From NCBI RefSeq assembly GCF_000213175.1, contig NW_009799100.1, forward strand, positions 4,343,099-4,407,098: 64,000 nucleotides of DNA, in the 5' to 3' direction. Under the pieces are notes generated by a model, which worked only from the letters and a program-made list of their open reading frames with translations, had not been told where the DNA came from and searched no databases. Shown here in pieces: positions 24,606 through 37,268 of the stretch. Source of the stretch: Neurospora tetrasperma FGSC 2508 (taxonomy: Eukaryota; Ascomycota; Sordariomycetes; Sordariales; Sordariaceae). Position numbers and translations under genes: made by a program. Each line of letters begins with the position of its first letter. Positions within the stretch are counted from its first letter, which is position 1.

Positions 24606-25797
24606 GAGAGGAATGGATATACATGGCACCCTAGGAACCTAGGAACCCAGGAAAGCTACGATGCGGAGGATGACTTTTTTTCTATTTATGATTTTGGACA
24701 TATGAAGGAAGGAAAGGATATTATTAGGATTTGGATCGTTGGACATATATATGCTCATCATAATTTGGACATGACATAACACAACAACAAAACATAACAT
24801 ATCATGGGACAAAAGTTAACTTTCTTGTTTATATTAGAAATAAAATGGTGTTTACTTTTACTCATTTTTCCTCCTTTACCATTTTTGCCTGATCAGTGTG
24901 ACAGCTTGCGTACCTTTGCTTTCAGAGAGAGAGAGTATCAGCACTTAGGTACTCAAAAATTTTCAAACCCCCAAACCCAAACATTGAGGTCTGAGTCAGT
25001 CAGTCAGTCCCAAAAACCCAAGCAACATGCAGTAGCATGGCAACTTCCGTGCAAGTTCCCACGTGGCAGAGCCGTTCGTGTCTTGGCTTTGTTGTCACTT
25101 TTGCCTTTTAAGCCTTTTGTCTTTCATTTTACAACCCACGTCACATGGATGGGAAGTAAGACACTCAGGGTCTTTGTTGAACGACATGGAATGTCTCATA
25201 TCTCGGGAATCGGTGGAAGTCAGGAGCAGCAGCCCAATGAAAGATGACCGACCCAGATGCTTGGGTTCCTTTGTTGTCGTTGTTGGGTAAAACCCCTGAC
25301 GGATCTTTCTCATCTTGGTTGGATCTCTTATCTAGATACATAGATGGTGACATATGGACAAAAGAACAAAGAAACAAAGGAACTGAAAGAGGATGAATAG
25401 AACCTTCGATGGGATTTCTGGAAGTTCTCTTTATGGACGCTACATGAAAGGATTAAGCTGACTTGTAGATCGGGCGGGGAGTGATACGGTCAATCGGCAC
25501 CGAGGACTTTAGTCAGGATGTCATCAGGCAGCTAGAGATCTGTGAGCGTGATGTCCTGATTTTGGATACACGTTCATTCTTTTGACCAGTTTCTTAAGAT
25601 ACAGGTTATCAAGCTTCACCCAGGTATATAAAAATCCGTGTACTTTTAAGGCCCAATTGTTTTGATGAGTTGATCTCTACTGGTTTTGGAAGAAGTCTTC
25701 CTTAGTATCAATTTACCTATATACGCTCGTATAGTATCGCTGAATCTCTGACTATTATCCGACCTTACACTCTACAATACCCCTGTGAAGAGCCCAT
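24606..25797. other. Convergent intergenic region between wall protein and ABC transporter genes
   Basis: AT-rich 3' flanks of two convergent genes. Only short frames of non-protein composition were seen, plus a small CAGT iteration near 24996-25008. No RNA gene was found. Confidence 0.5.
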
Positions 25798-28700
25798 CTA
25801 TGACTTAGGAACCCTCCTCCCAGCCTTTACTACCCTTCCCTTGTCCAGCACAATCTCAAAGTCCGCATCTTTAACCGCCTCCACCTTGTGCGCAATCGTA
25901 ATTACAGTGCTATGCCGTAACTCCATCCTCAGCAACTGGTGAATATACGTCGCTGTCTCAACGTCAATTGACGCCGTTGCCTCGTCCATAATCACAATTG
26001 CACTCCTTCGGAGAATCGCCCTGCCTAGCCCCACCAACTGGCGCTGCCCCTGACTGAGATTCTTGCCCCCGCCGTCCACTCTGGTGTCAAGCGTGAATCC
26101 GTTGTTCAAAACGGTCTTTAGGACCTGAGCCCGCTCGTCCTCACTGTGCTCATCTAATGGGTCAAGATTGTCCCTTAGTGTACCGGCAAAGAGGACGGGA
26201 TCCTGCGCTACAAAGGTTATGTGTCGACGCAGTATATGTTTGTCCACTTTGGCGATGTCAACGGAACCTATGCGGATCTGACCGCCTGTACCCGCATCAG
26301 GCTGGATCGTGCTAAGCAGGGCATATGCGAGCGTACTCTTGCCGGAGCCAGTCCTACCTGTCACCGCCACAGTCGAGCCGCCGGGAATGACCAAGCTCAC
26401 GCCCACCAGAACGGGGTCAAACTCGGGTGCATAGCGCAACGTCACCTTGTCGAAGACGATGTCATCGGTACAAGAAGGCCAACCAGCTGGAGGCGGGTTG
26501 TCGGTGTTTGCTTGCTCCTGTTCGAGGCTGAGAAGCTCGATGATACGCTCAACGCTGACAAACTGCATTTGCATATCTCCATAGCGACGGCACACTTGAT
26601 GCGTACTCTCTACAAAGTTGGCAGCGGCCGCTAATACAAAGCCAATCATGCCGCTGGATAGTCCGTGGATAATGGCTGTCAGGGTCAGGGCGTAGACCGA
26701 GAGGCCTGACACAAGATCGAAGCGGTATTGTAGCCAGGCCTGCAGTGACCAGTATATGTGATCCATTTTCTGAAAGTCATCGGTCGTGGCGATGATGCGA
26801 TTCTGGAAATGTGGCTCTGCGCGGAAGGCACGTACCGTAGTCAAGCCTTCGAGAAGCGTGCCAAAATTCGACATAAGCGGCGACAGGGAGACCGTCTCCA
26901 GACGACGCAAGTCCTGGGATGCAGGTAGGTAACGACCATACAAATAGACAAATAACATGGTCATGCCAACGCTGGGTACAATGAAGACCGGTGTTGCTGT
27001 TGCTATCACGAACATTGAGGTCATCCAGCCCAGGGAATAGAACGCTAGTGTTAACACCTGAACCGCAATCTGCCCGTCGATCGTGCCCATGTCGGAAGTA
27101 AGACGATTCATGAGCCGTCCAACAGGTGTCACGTCGTAGAAGCGAAATGTGGCATTCGTGACGCAGCGCATGGCCTTGGCGAAGAGGGACTTTCCAGCAT
27201 TGTACATGATAGCGATGAGGGCAAGATCCGATAGGGCTTCGAACAAAACCTGAACCAGCGCAATGATGGCCAGACAGATAAGCCAAGGTCGTACGTTCTC
27301 TCCAGGTGGAGGAAGATGTCGGCCGGGCTCAATGATGCCGTCGGCTTTGAAGTCGGGGTGGGAGATGAAAATGTGTGGTCTATCTCCGAGCTCAGTTGAC
27401 TTCCGATATTGTTCGCCCCATTCTTTCAAGAACCAGTTATAGCCGAGGTTGGTCATCCGGATCAGTAAACAGAGCGTAACCATCGTGGCCCACCAAGCAA
27501 GTTTACCGGCCTTAACATATTGCCAGTAGACGGTGGCCATAACACCACCATGTACCCGGTGTTCTTCCTGGATAAACTTACCAGCCACCGTTGCCAGCTC
27601 AGCCTCTTCCTCGGACGAGGAATCCTCGGTATTTTGACTGGTAGAAGATTCGGCGATCGGTGAGCTGTCCGGTGCGGTAGCGGCCTGTGCTTCCAGTTCC
27701 TTCTCATGTTCCGCAATTTCCCTTCTCTTGAAAGTCTTGACTTGTCCACCAGGAACAATATCCAGAACTTGATAGGCATATTGCTTAACAATATCAACGC
27801 GGTGAGTCACTAGTACGATCAACCGACCCGCAGTTAGTGGTGAGTTTTGGTCGGCAAAGATATTGCGTGAGATAGTTTCGGCGGTTTGGTGGTCGAGAGC
27901 GGCGATAGGGTCATCGAGAAGTAGGATCCGACTCCTGCTATAAACAGCCCGGGCCAGAGCCACACGAGCTCGTTGACCCCCAGAAAGCCCAGTACCATTC
28001 TCCCCAATCAGGGATCTATCTCCTCCCTTAAACTTTCTGAGATCTTCCACAAGGCAACATGCCCTGAGGACCTGCCAGTACCGCGCCTCATCAAAAGGAG
28101 TACTGAATAAGATGTTGTCACGTATACTCATGCTTTCAAGCCATGGCATTTGGGCACAGTATCCAATCATTTCGGCAGGGACATTCTTCTCACCAGAATG
28201 CTGGTCGAGCTCGCCCAAGATAGCTTGCAGTAATGCCGTCTTGCCAATGCCAACCTTACCACAGACCAAGGTCAAACCGGGCTCACAAACAAAGGAGATA
28301 TTATCCAGCACTGTTGTGTCAGAGCCTGGCCATGAGAAAGATGCATTGCGGATAGAAATTTCCAGATTGCTCTGGTGGAAGGCAGGGGTGGCTGTTTCGT
28401 CATCCTCGTTGTCGTCTTTGTCTGGCTCCAACATAAAATCCTCGATGCGACGCATGGCAACCCTGGCGTTGGTCAGAGAGGTGTAGAGGGAAGGCAGGTC
28501 GCGTAGGTTGTTCTGCAACATGGTGAATAAACCAAGAGCCGGGAAGGCGATGTCGACTGTTAGAGGCCTATGCAAGATAAGCGTATATGCGGCGAATCCA
28601 ACAACAGGAAACATGTAGGAGGTTATGTTGTTGATGACGTTGATGCTTCTGTTGACAACATTGCTTTTGACGCGCTGGAACAACTCTTTCTGTCGAATTT

Positions 28701-30677
28701 CCATAATGTGCCCAAGCCATCGGTCCTGCCAATCGTACCAGCGAAGATGACGAAGTGATTCCACAAACTGACTGGTGCGCTCGAGCTTGACGTCGGTAGT
28801 AGCACGGCGCTCTTGCTCAACTCTTTCTAGCAAGCGCGTCATGTAATAATTCACAACCATGCCGACGCCGATGACAATGATGCCAAACAATGAAGCAGAC
28901 CCCAAGATCTTCCACAGAAGAACTACGGAAACAATGACACTGAGTGGTTTTGTGATAAGCGTTGATGCCTCCCAGAATCTTTGGGCCACCTCATACACGT
29001 CACCGCGAAGAAGGTTGAGGATTTTTCCAGTTGACGCAGGCGCCTCCTTTTCTCTTTGAGATGGGACCACGAATTTGTGTTTGAAAGCCTGATACACCCC
29101 CCTGACCCAAGACCTGAGACTCCAGGGTTGAGAAGGTTCAGCGTCCTCGTTGTTGATATCCTCCAGGGTATCATTTTCATCTCCCAACAAGGTACTGGTC
29201 TGCGAGCTTGGCGTGGACACTTCCGCCGCAATAGTGAAGGCCTTCCGGCGCAATGTCTTGTCGTGAATCATGGTGATCATTTCGCCGCGCGATCGCTCGT
29301 AGTTGCGTCGTTCATACCAGAGTTTAAACACAGCAGAGTGAGCTTTCAAAACTCTTGCAATAAGGATGAAGCTGGCATAGACGACAGCTGCCCGGATGGC
29401 AGGAATTTCGGACATGAGTGCATTGAGAAGCTGCTTGAGTAAAACGGGCTCTGATAGCTCAGCCAATGTCTCGAATGTTCCGAGGCATGTTGTCAGGACG
29501 ATATCAAGACCATTCGCTTTGAGCAACCTAACGAGTACAGTACCAGTCAAATCTCTAAAAAGGAGGTGCAGAGTCTGGTGCTGGAAGTCGGATGCCAGAA
29601 GCCAGACGTCTTTATCATGCAACTGCCTCTTGCAGGCGGTAGATATCAAGGGCGCCATCCAAGACACAGACATCCACTGCCAAAGGGTGACTATGTCTTC
29701 AGGGCTTCGTACACTGGACTCCGGCTTGGCGAAAGGCTTGCCAATCTTGGAGCTATTCAATAGCGGATCTCGCAGTGGCATGTTGAGCATGGCAACGATG
29801 GATGCTAGAGTCACGCAAATCCCTCCGCCCCAGGTTGTAAAGCATTTCCATGTCGTTCCGATGGCATCTGGGGCAAGCGTGGTAATCGTGAGTTGGAAGA
29901 AGAGAAGTGTGGCGGCGATGATAAAGAGTGACCTTCGAACAGTTCTGGGACGATCAACGAGAATGAGTAATGCCGACAGTATCTGCGCCGGAAGTCAGTA
30001 CGGAGTCCAGGAATGACCTATGCGTGCCATCAAGGTATCGCATCTTACATTGGGGATGAGGGGTATGAGATGTAGCTGGATTTCAGTGGGGTTTTGATGG
30101 GCCATGGCGGCACCAAATATGCTGATGAGGGCACCAGTGAGATTGAGAACCAGAAGACACAATGTCCAGCCTGTCCATATCTTCTTGCGAGACACCGCGA
30201 TTGCTCGTCGGCGTGGGAGTAGCGGAGTATCTTCGAAGCTTTCGTCGTGGTTGGCGCCGGCTTCTTCCTGATCGTGAGTTTGAAATCCAGCCTCGTCTTT
30301 CTCGGCAGTGAGGTTTCGCAGCCAAATGGGGCGCCATCGGTCGAACCAAACCAGTGCATAGTGAAGCACAAAAACCAAAAGAGAGATCCAAACAGGAATA
30401 TGGCCAACGATGCCAAGACAGTGCGGTCCAAAGTTGGCGAGAGAGGGTATCTGTAGAGTTGGTGTTAGCGATGAGTTTGCGGAATAGCCTCGGGTGTCAC
30501 TTGAAGGCGCCGTAAGCAGAGAAGGCTCGGATACGGTATCCGCGTGTCTTTGCCCGAAGGATATGAGAACCAGAGCAGGAACACGATGAATTATTTGCAG
30601 GCACATACCCAAAATTCCCGGCAACAACTGTAGCATGGCCATAGACCGGCTAGACCGTATGCTGCCGTGTCTATCAT
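25798..30677 (-). CDS. Full-length ABCC-type (MRP/YOR1/YBT1-like) ABC transporter
   Basis: Three exons: 30677-30609, 30450-30049 and 29982-25798, with introns 30608-30451 (158 bp) and 30048-29983 (66 bp), giving 1551 residues. The short first exon reads MIDTAAYGLAGLWPCYSCCR and splices to IPSLANFGPHCLG. An N-terminal hydrophobic TMD0-like part precedes the usual TMD1-NBD1-TMD2-NBD2 order. NBD1 has Walker A GKVGIGKT near residue 731, signature LSGGQRARVALARA near 822, and Walker B LLLDDPIAALD, where Asp replaces the catalytic Glu, as is common for ABCC NBD1. NBD2 is canonical: GRTGSGKST near 1364, LSQGQRQLVGLGRA near 1463 and VIMDEATASID near 1487. It is likely an exporter of drugs, conjugates or metabolites at the vacuole or plasma membrane; the substrate cannot be read from sequence. 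Neighbours give no pathway hint. Confidence 0.93.
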
Positions 30678-31955
30678 TTCGGTAAAGGGGATAGAACCTG
30701 TTTGATGAGTTTCGAGGTATTCTCGCGATGAAGATGGTTGTTATTGTTGTTGTTGTTGGGTGTCGCTATGGCGGCTGCTGGACCCTTGCGTAGCCCGCCG
30801 GATAAGCACGAAAAGAATGTGAGATCCAGAAAGGTACGTGGTAGAAAAGACTGCTACCAGTACAGATGTATGTATAGTTTTGATGTGGTTGTTGGATAGT
30901 ATTTCTTTTAGACATGACCACCTTCAGCATGCTATGTGATGTTGATGCATGCTAACGTTGCCTTGCCTCACGCAGGGCGAGGGCGCATTGGAATGAGCCT
31001 TATGGGGCCTGAATAATGCTTACCGATGCAAGCAGTACAATGAGGTGGTCTGAAAGTGTTCAGGCTCTAATGATGGTAAGACAGGAAGCAAACCAACCCA
31101 ACACTTGCAGCAAGAGACGTAAAAAGACGTTGGGAGGTTGAAGAGAACACTCAACGAAAGGCAAACCTCGAATTGATGATGGAAACTAAGAAGACGAAAA
31201 GGAAGAGGACGGCAAAAACAAAACGAAGCAAGCCTAGAGAAGTGATTCGGTTTGCGGGAAATAACTCCCTCTAGGCCAGTGGTCACGCCTGCCTCATAGC
31301 AACATCCTAGACGAAAGGCAGGTGGTCCTCGGGTGGTCCACAGATATCGAATCTCGTGAATGTGTTGTCCCCGCCTGGTGCGAGTTGAGGTGGAATTGAA
31401 GTTGTAGCCGAGACGCTAGAATCCCTACCTCGAGGTCGTCTTTGGCTCTCAGTGGCCCAGACCTTCCGAGAAGCACACGTTAGCGCGGGGCACCAGGCCG
31501 GCAGTCCTTCGGGTACGTCTGCCCTGGGCTAGAGGAATCAGGCAAACCCCGTCTTGATCCGTGTGAAAGGTTTGGGGAACTGTTGAAACCGCATCCGGTT
31601 GATGCGGTTGCGGGAATAGTGAAGGTGGTGATGCATTATGATGCCGCCGTTTAATTGCATGCTAACAGGCAAACTGGCCAATAGTTTCAGGGCTTTCAGG
31701 TTCCGACCATACCTTATATAGAGAAAGTGCACAAGCCATATCAATATTTCGTCTTGTGCTGTTGTTCCCTCTCTATAATCAGAACTGGGAGTCCTTGACG
31801 CCGCCCAAATGATTCTTTTCTAGTTTTTTTTTTTTAGGTTTTTTTTTTGTTTTTTTTTTTAAAAAAAAAAAAGAAAAGAAAAAGAAAAGAAAAAAAGCCC
31901 CCGGGGTATAGAGCCTAAGCCAAATCCATCAAGAAACCCACACCTTATGCACCTT
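30678..31955. other. Intergenic: ABC transporter promoter side and membrane-protein 3' flank
   Basis: No coding frame with protein-like content. A GTT/AAC trinucleotide tract near 30736-30758 lies in the probable transporter leader. Near 31824-31896 is an unusual T-tract/A-tract structure, listed separately. Confidence 0.5.
31824..31896. repeat. Poly-T/poly-A palindrome
   Basis: Three T-runs ending in T11 (31850-31860) pass directly into A12 (31861-31872), then a GA-punctuated A-rich run to about 31896. The T/A junction is a perfect inverted repeat of at least 11 bp per arm. It sits just past the stop of the minus-strand membrane-protein gene and could affect 3'-end formation or be a relic of a poly(A) insertion. 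Confidence 0.85.
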
Positions 31956-33062
31956 CTATGATCTTTCGCCCCGGCTCTGGGACAGTGCGGTTGTCTCACC
32001 CGCCAGGTCCGCTGCCCCCCACTCCGTTCCCGAATATCGTTGTGCAGCATCATTCGACACACTCCATTTTGGCGATAGCGCTTGTGTCGACATCTCCACT
32101 GGTTGGCGATCGCAACCCTGGAGCTCAGCGCGGCCCTGTTCTTTCATTTCTCTTGCTTCCTTGGGGGGTTCAGGTTCAGGCTCATCCCCAATATATACCA
32201 GATCATATGGCGATTCCCAGTTGAAGCCGCTCTTGCGTTGATCAGTCGGATTTGACGAGGGTCTCCATTTGGACTTGTCTGACCAATCGCCCGAGTTTTC
32301 CGAGGTATTGCCCTCCTCAAGAGCGCGCGCTTCGGCTGGAGATGGTATGAGCAGCATATTGCCGTGCTGCTCTAGAATCATCGGGTGCGAGTCTTCCCTA
32401 CCCCTCTTCCTCCTATATCGCACCAACAGCATTACCAGGCTCGCCAACACGGCCACGCCTGCCACTGTCGAGCCAGCAATGATACCCGCTTTTGCCCCGG
32501 TGGATAACCCATCATCTTTGTTCACCCTGCCATCTTCTGCCCGTGACGACTTGGCATGACTTCCGAACGTGGCCGTTTCCTCCGGTTCGGTTTTCACGGT
32601 AGCTCCCGTGGGTGATGTCGATGTCATGAGAGATGTGGGCGCCGAAATCAGCGTGGAGTCTGTGGTTGAAGCCTTGGTTACTATTGCTTTAGTCGACCTT
32701 GCCGTACCAGTGAAGCCGGCAGCCGAATAGTACTGTTCTTCGCCAACATTCAGAGGTGTCTGGTTTGCGGCACATTTGGATACCAACGTGCCATACACTT
32801 CGGCAAAGTCTCCCGGGTCCGACTCTGCCAAACACCTGGCCGTGCCCGTAACGAAATTTCCTCCATTGTTGCAGAAGCACGAGGTCGCCTCAGCTGGGGC
32901 TCCCACCGCACAGTTGGATGTAGTGGATGCTTGGTTCAAACAGTCATATGCATCGACCGGATAGTCGAAGAAGTCGATATTGACAGCGGCGCATGGGATG
33001 GATGTGAGAACAAGCGCAATCAGAGCTGGCGGGAGGATTGACAACCTATGCAATCCGAGCAT
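31956..33062 (-). CDS. Type I single-pass membrane protein with a small Cys-rich extracellular domain
   Basis: A single exon of 368 residues. A signal peptide (MLGLHRLSILPPALIALVLT, cleavage near residue 26) is followed by a six-cysteine domain (Cys 41, 51, 62, 64, 77, 97; motif TSCFCNNGGNFV), a Ser/Thr-rich stalk, one membrane span at about residues 190-213 followed by the stop-transfer RYRRKR, and an acidic, Pro/Ser-rich cytoplasmic tail of about 150 residues. The six cysteines are fewer than the eight of CFEM domains, so I do not call CFEM. The plan resembles fungal wall-sensor proteins, but no named family can be assigned with confidence. The ATG at 33062 gives the signal peptide and is preferred. 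Confidence 0.82.
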   Translation of the reverse strand: MLGLHRLSILPPALIALVLTSIPCAAVNIDFFDYPVDAYDCLNQASTTSNCAVGAPAEATSCFCNNGGNFVTGTARCLAESDPGDFAEVYGTLVSKCAANQTPLNVGEEQYYSAAGFTGTARSTKAIVTKASTTDSTLISAPTSLMTSTSPTGATVKTEPEETATFGSHAKSSRAEDGRVNKDDGLSTGAKAGIIAGSTVAGVAVLASLVMLLVRYRRKRGREDSHPMILEQHGNMLLIPSPAEARALEEGNTSENSGDWSDKSKWRPSSNPTDQRKSGFNWESPYDLVYIGDEPEPEPPKEAREMKEQGRAELQGCDRQPVEMSTQALSPKWSVSNDAAQRYSGTEWGAADLAGETTALSQSRGERS

Positions 33063-36020
33063 TGTGTCCGAGTCTGTTGGGATTCAAGCAATGTGTTGGG
33101 TACGAATTGCTCGCAAGGCCGAAAAGAGGTGGTTAAGTGACTCTGGATAGCCGACCAAGTTGGAAAAAGAAAGGGAACCAAATCCATCCCCAGCGACTAT
33201 AGAGTTGTCAAAGAGACTTGAAGCTCAAAAGCCTCACGGATGGCGAGCACAAACGAAAGACAAAATCCACCCAGCAGTGAAACCAACAGAGTAGCGAGCG
33301 TGGTGAGAAGGAGCGTGAGTTAAATAGCTTCACTGGACAGGGAAAGGAAAAGCATAAGAAGCAGGAAGCTGACGAGAAGGACAACGACGACGACGACGAC
33401 GCGGTTCAAGACGCTAAAAAAACCCATGCATCCACCACCTTGGGGAGATGGATCCCCAGATCCCCTTCTCGTGCAACGGTGCAGCACCCCTGCTTGGGGC
33501 TGGGGAGAGGTCAAGAAGCGAGCTTTACCTGCCTTGCTGGGCGGGCATTGCGGCTGAGGCGTTGATCTTGGGTTAGGCTCGGCCTGCTGAATGGGTCAAG
33601 GGTCTTTTTTCCCATTTCGGTGTTAGGCCCTATAGGCCCGTGGCTCGTTGAACGGCGGTCTTGTTGAGCGGAAAGCGACACCTCGACGATTTGAACTCGC
33701 TGCGGCATCCAAGCCCGGTGTTTCTATGCCCATTTCGGGTGCTTCTCCCCACTTGGTTGCCATCTGTTGGCTGTCGGCGATTTGGCTTTGGCGCTTTCAG
33801 TGGGCGATGAATGACGTGAGATTTGGTCTCCAGTATCTTGAGACTCGAAGGGAAAGCAAAAGATTCACACTTCAGAAGCGTGATGTTTCCCAGATAAACT
33901 CGACCTCGCGACTGGATCGCGGTCCCGGATCCTCGACGGCCGGACAACCACCTCCCTTTCTGGCCATTGCATCGGGCCTTCAACTCGGCATTCTGACGGC
34001 GTGCAACAGTGTACAGCATACCAGGCACGCCGTCAATTCGCGGCGGCATCACCAAAAGGCGCACTGGGGATCCAGGAGGCAGCCGCCATGCCGCGATCCA
34101 TTCAGTTTCCTGAAGTGGATATCGATCCCTTAATGCTGGTATCGCAAAATCCATAGCCATGGACGGACGCCATCACCACTGTCGGCCGCTTCGGGGTGCG
34201 GATGGGTGGTTGGTCTATATGCTGAGGTGGTGTCTAGATCGCGTCATGTTTTTCGAGACTGAGATCTGTGGCTTGATAAGCAATCAACGGATGATAAGCA
34301 TGACAGTCCTTGGTAGGTTGCCATAGAACTCATTTCGAACACCGAAGCCCATTGTTGAGACAATATTTGGCCCAACGACTGAACACACTGGTGCGCAAAT
34401 TCAATGACATTGTCAAGTCGTTGCATTATCTCCCGGCAGGAAACAGCTCATATTTTGTTGGGAAGACGGGACAGCGAACGGGCCACCGCTATTCGTCAAG
34501 GCAGAAACCACGGCAAGCATTCAGCAATCCATCCGGCAAACTTTGGACAACCAGAGTGTAGAATCATCACATTTCAATGTTTGCCTTGAGGATCCTGAAT
34601 GTACACTTATTCTGATGAATATGCATGGTACAGATGGAGTGAGCCTGCTGTGAAGAGGAAGAGAGGAAGCTCGCCATCTCAGTGCAGTGTGTTTGTGCAG
34701 TGTTTTGCCGGCCGACACCACCTGGCGCATAAGCAATCAAGCTCATACAGAAAATTGCCATAGATAAACTCATGGTACTATAGAAAAGCAGCCATATCTT
34801 GTACATTTTTCCTGGGCTCCAATCACTTTACTTGCCTTTGAACAGCGAATGAGTACCACACGAAAGCGCACCTCTCAACGATGAGTTTTGTTGACTCCCC
34901 CTAACCACGTGTCACTCCTTCAGCCTCTATGGTCTACAGAGTATATACTACGATGTGAATGCGATAGCGAAAGCGCATCAAATGATTCAAGCTACTGTCC
35001 GCATTCAGCGATGACTTTTTGTCATCAAGCGAGGGGCACCTACCTATACTAGAGGTATTCTTCCATCTGGTATTGGCGATGACACCTGGACATTACGCCC
35101 GTGGTTTCCATCATCTCTACCATTCACCAGTTCCTTCCCGCTGGGATCATACAAGCAGGGTCGACCGCCAACGTTCCGACCACGGTCACACCTCCCAACA
35201 GGAACGTTAGTGAGCCCCTCACTTGGCCAACACAACAACGGTAGTTGCGAGTGACTGTCGAACATGGGTACGGTCATGAACAGATGGGTTATTATTTGCG
35301 TCTTATTTTGCGTGGCTCGCACAATCCACCCACACTAAGTCAGCCAAGTTGTTCATCGAATCAAGTACCTAGCTGGCATATTATATATATCCTTATCCCC
35401 CCGAATCTTGCTGATCACTTCGTCTCTTGAGGTATCGAGTTCCCTCGTCCAGGTGTTTTCATCACATTATAGTCAAGGTGTTCAGCCTACGACGTCAATC
35501 AGCGTCCTTTTTCTCAAATAGCTGATATGTTCACAAGAGAATGGGCCACGTCCAAAGCACGACCGGCCTCGCTCACGCCCTTGGCTTACACCAACCTGTC
35601 CGCAAGAACAATGCCATTGTTCTCCTACCCACCAGTGGCTCCTGAGCTCGGTGAATGTTTATGTCGCAGTGGTCGCATAGGGATCAAGGTGTCGTCGTCC
35701 TGAACAGCCCAGCTCAACATTGCTGTTCTTCTTATTGTTCAGATGACAGTGACTCAAAGTCACCCTTGGCCTTGCTATTCAGTTGCGACTGTGTATGCGA
35801 ACATGTAAAAACTCAAGGTTCACTGACAGCCAACTCCCTCCTCCATGGTACTTAAATTTCTCCCACCAGAGGGTAAGCCCTCACAAATCTCTTCCTCCTA
35901 GAACTACTTGACCAACCACTCACTGGCAACCAGCAAGACCGCCATCAAGTACCACCCTGTACACGACCACCTACCACCCAAGACACCACAAAGTGATCAC
36001 GCTCCACATCAGACTACACC
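33063..36020. other. Long gene-free intergenic region
   Basis: An (ACG)n tract at about 33384-33400 lies in the probable leader of the minus-strand membrane-protein gene. A 176-codon minus frame (34160-33630) and a 161-codon plus frame overlap each other and look non-coding. From 34.2 to 36.0 kb only short frames exist. The last 150 bases before 36021 are C/A-rich, typical of a leader. Confidence 0.45.
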
Positions 36021-37268
36021 ATGGGACCCTCATCATCCCCCGAAGATCTCGTCCAGCTCCTCAGCAAGCTGTCGGTTGGCCGCGATTTCAGACGCCGACC
36101 CAGGGGCTGCCCGCGACCTGGCGTCCTACAGCTATCCAACGGCACAGACATACACAACCTTACCGTTCCCACCGACGAGCTTTCAGGAAGACGCTTTGAG
36201 AAAAAGACATACGACACATTGCCCAGGATCTACTACCAACCTCAACTCCCCATGCCTCCGCGCCCAGCAGGTCTCTGTTATCCCGGGAACAACGACTTCA
36301 TCGGACTTCCGACCATCTCTTCACTTTTGGCTCTTCCAAGAGTATTTCCCGCCCATCAAGGGTTTACCGAGTGCAGCTCGCCCGTAATCGAGCATGTCAA
36401 GTACTCAGGCTATGCGGCCCTGGGCTTCTGTGTGAGAGATGCCCGTGTTGACCCAGCTACCACGGTCCCTCCTTGTACCCTAGACCCCCAACTGGCGCAC
36501 AACGGAGTGGTACGAACATGCGCCGACCGTACCCATCTCGAGCCACACAAGTTGTGCGGTCACTGCAGCGATCAAAGCAGACTGCTAGTGCTCAACGGCC
36601 TACCGGAATGGTTCACGAACGACCAGATCGCAAAATCGCGCGCCTTCCTTTGCGCGCCTTGTTCGGCGCAGGAGGCACAACAGGAATCTCGCTGGGCCGA
36701 AGCCGAAGCGGCACTGGGACGGGACCCGGAGCACCTGGAGAACCTCAAGAAAGGTTATGAGCATGGAGCCATTACCGAGAACATGATGCGCTACCACGAC
36801 AACACATCATTCCCTGTCGCGACGCCTCCCACTTCGGACTCGCTGGCGCAAGCTCTTGCCGACAATGCTCCCAGTATGTTTCGAACAGCCAAGAAGCTTT
36901 TCCGATGCTCCTGCAAGAAACTGGTCACGGCGGATCTATGTTTCGGCCACAGGCTGCTCAGGGCGGACCAATTCCTTGAGCAAGTTCGTCGCATGAACGA
37001 GTGGGTCCAGTTCCGCTTCAGTCTGAGCGAGCGGGACTACAAGCCGTGTCCCAAGTGCATGGCTCGTCCCGGCGTCGACGCCCACAACTTCCAAAACAGA
37101 GAGGGAGGGGCAGATCTAAACACCATTCATTGGATCTGTATGTGTTGCCAGGAGACGGTCTCGATGCCGCGCTATGAGTTCTTCCAACAAGATGGTGGTC
37201 TTGGCCAAGAGAAGAACGACAAAAGGTTGGCGGAGCTTTTGGGAGGACTCGGATTAGGAAACATCTGA
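36021..37268 (+). CDS. Hypothetical Cys-rich, probably zinc-binding protein
   Basis: A single exon of 415 residues starting MGPSSSPEDLVQLL. I do not recognise the family. Several Cys pairs suggest bound zinc: a cluster with HLEPHKLCGHC, then CAPC, CSCKKL with a nearby Cys, CPKC and CMCC near the C-terminus. There is no signal peptide and no membrane span. A central acidic helix (QQESRWAEAEAALGRDPEHL) separates two Cys-rich halves, which hints at two zinc modules. Codon use is even and GC-rich like nearby real genes, and there are no internal stops, so I regard it as a real gene. Its function is unknown. Confidence 0.75.
   Translation: MGPSSSPEDLVQLLSKLSVGRDFRRRPRGCPRPGVLQLSNGTDIHNLTVPTDELSGRRFEKKTYDTLPRIYYQPQLPMPPRPAGLCYPGNNDFIGLPTISSLLALPRVFPAHQGFTECSSPVIEHVKYSGYAALGFCVRDARVDPATTVPPCTLDPQLAHNGVVRTCADRTHLEPHKLCGHCSDQSRLLVLNGLPEWFTNDQIAKSRAFLCAPCSAQEAQQESRWAEAEAALGRDPEHLENLKKGYEHGAITENMMRYHDNTSFPVATPPTSDSLAQALADNAPSMFRTAKKLFRCSCKKLVTADLCFGHRLLRADQFLEQVRRMNEWVQFRFSLSERDYKPCPKCMARPGVDAHNFQNREGGADLNTIHWICMCCQETVSMPRYEFFQQDGGLGQEKNDKRLAELLGGLGLGNI

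Noticed and set aside
31956-33062. Calling the Cys-rich extracellular domain a CFEM domain
   Set aside because: Only six cysteines are present with different spacing; CFEM needs eight.
33660-33740. TTCAAATC-containing stretch resembling a tRNA T-loop on the minus strand
   Set aside because: The T-stem does not pair and no cloverleaf could be drawn.
33630-34160. Overlapping 176- and 161-codon frames on opposite strands
   Set aside because: Neither has a recognisable motif, leader context or intron support, and each may shadow the other.
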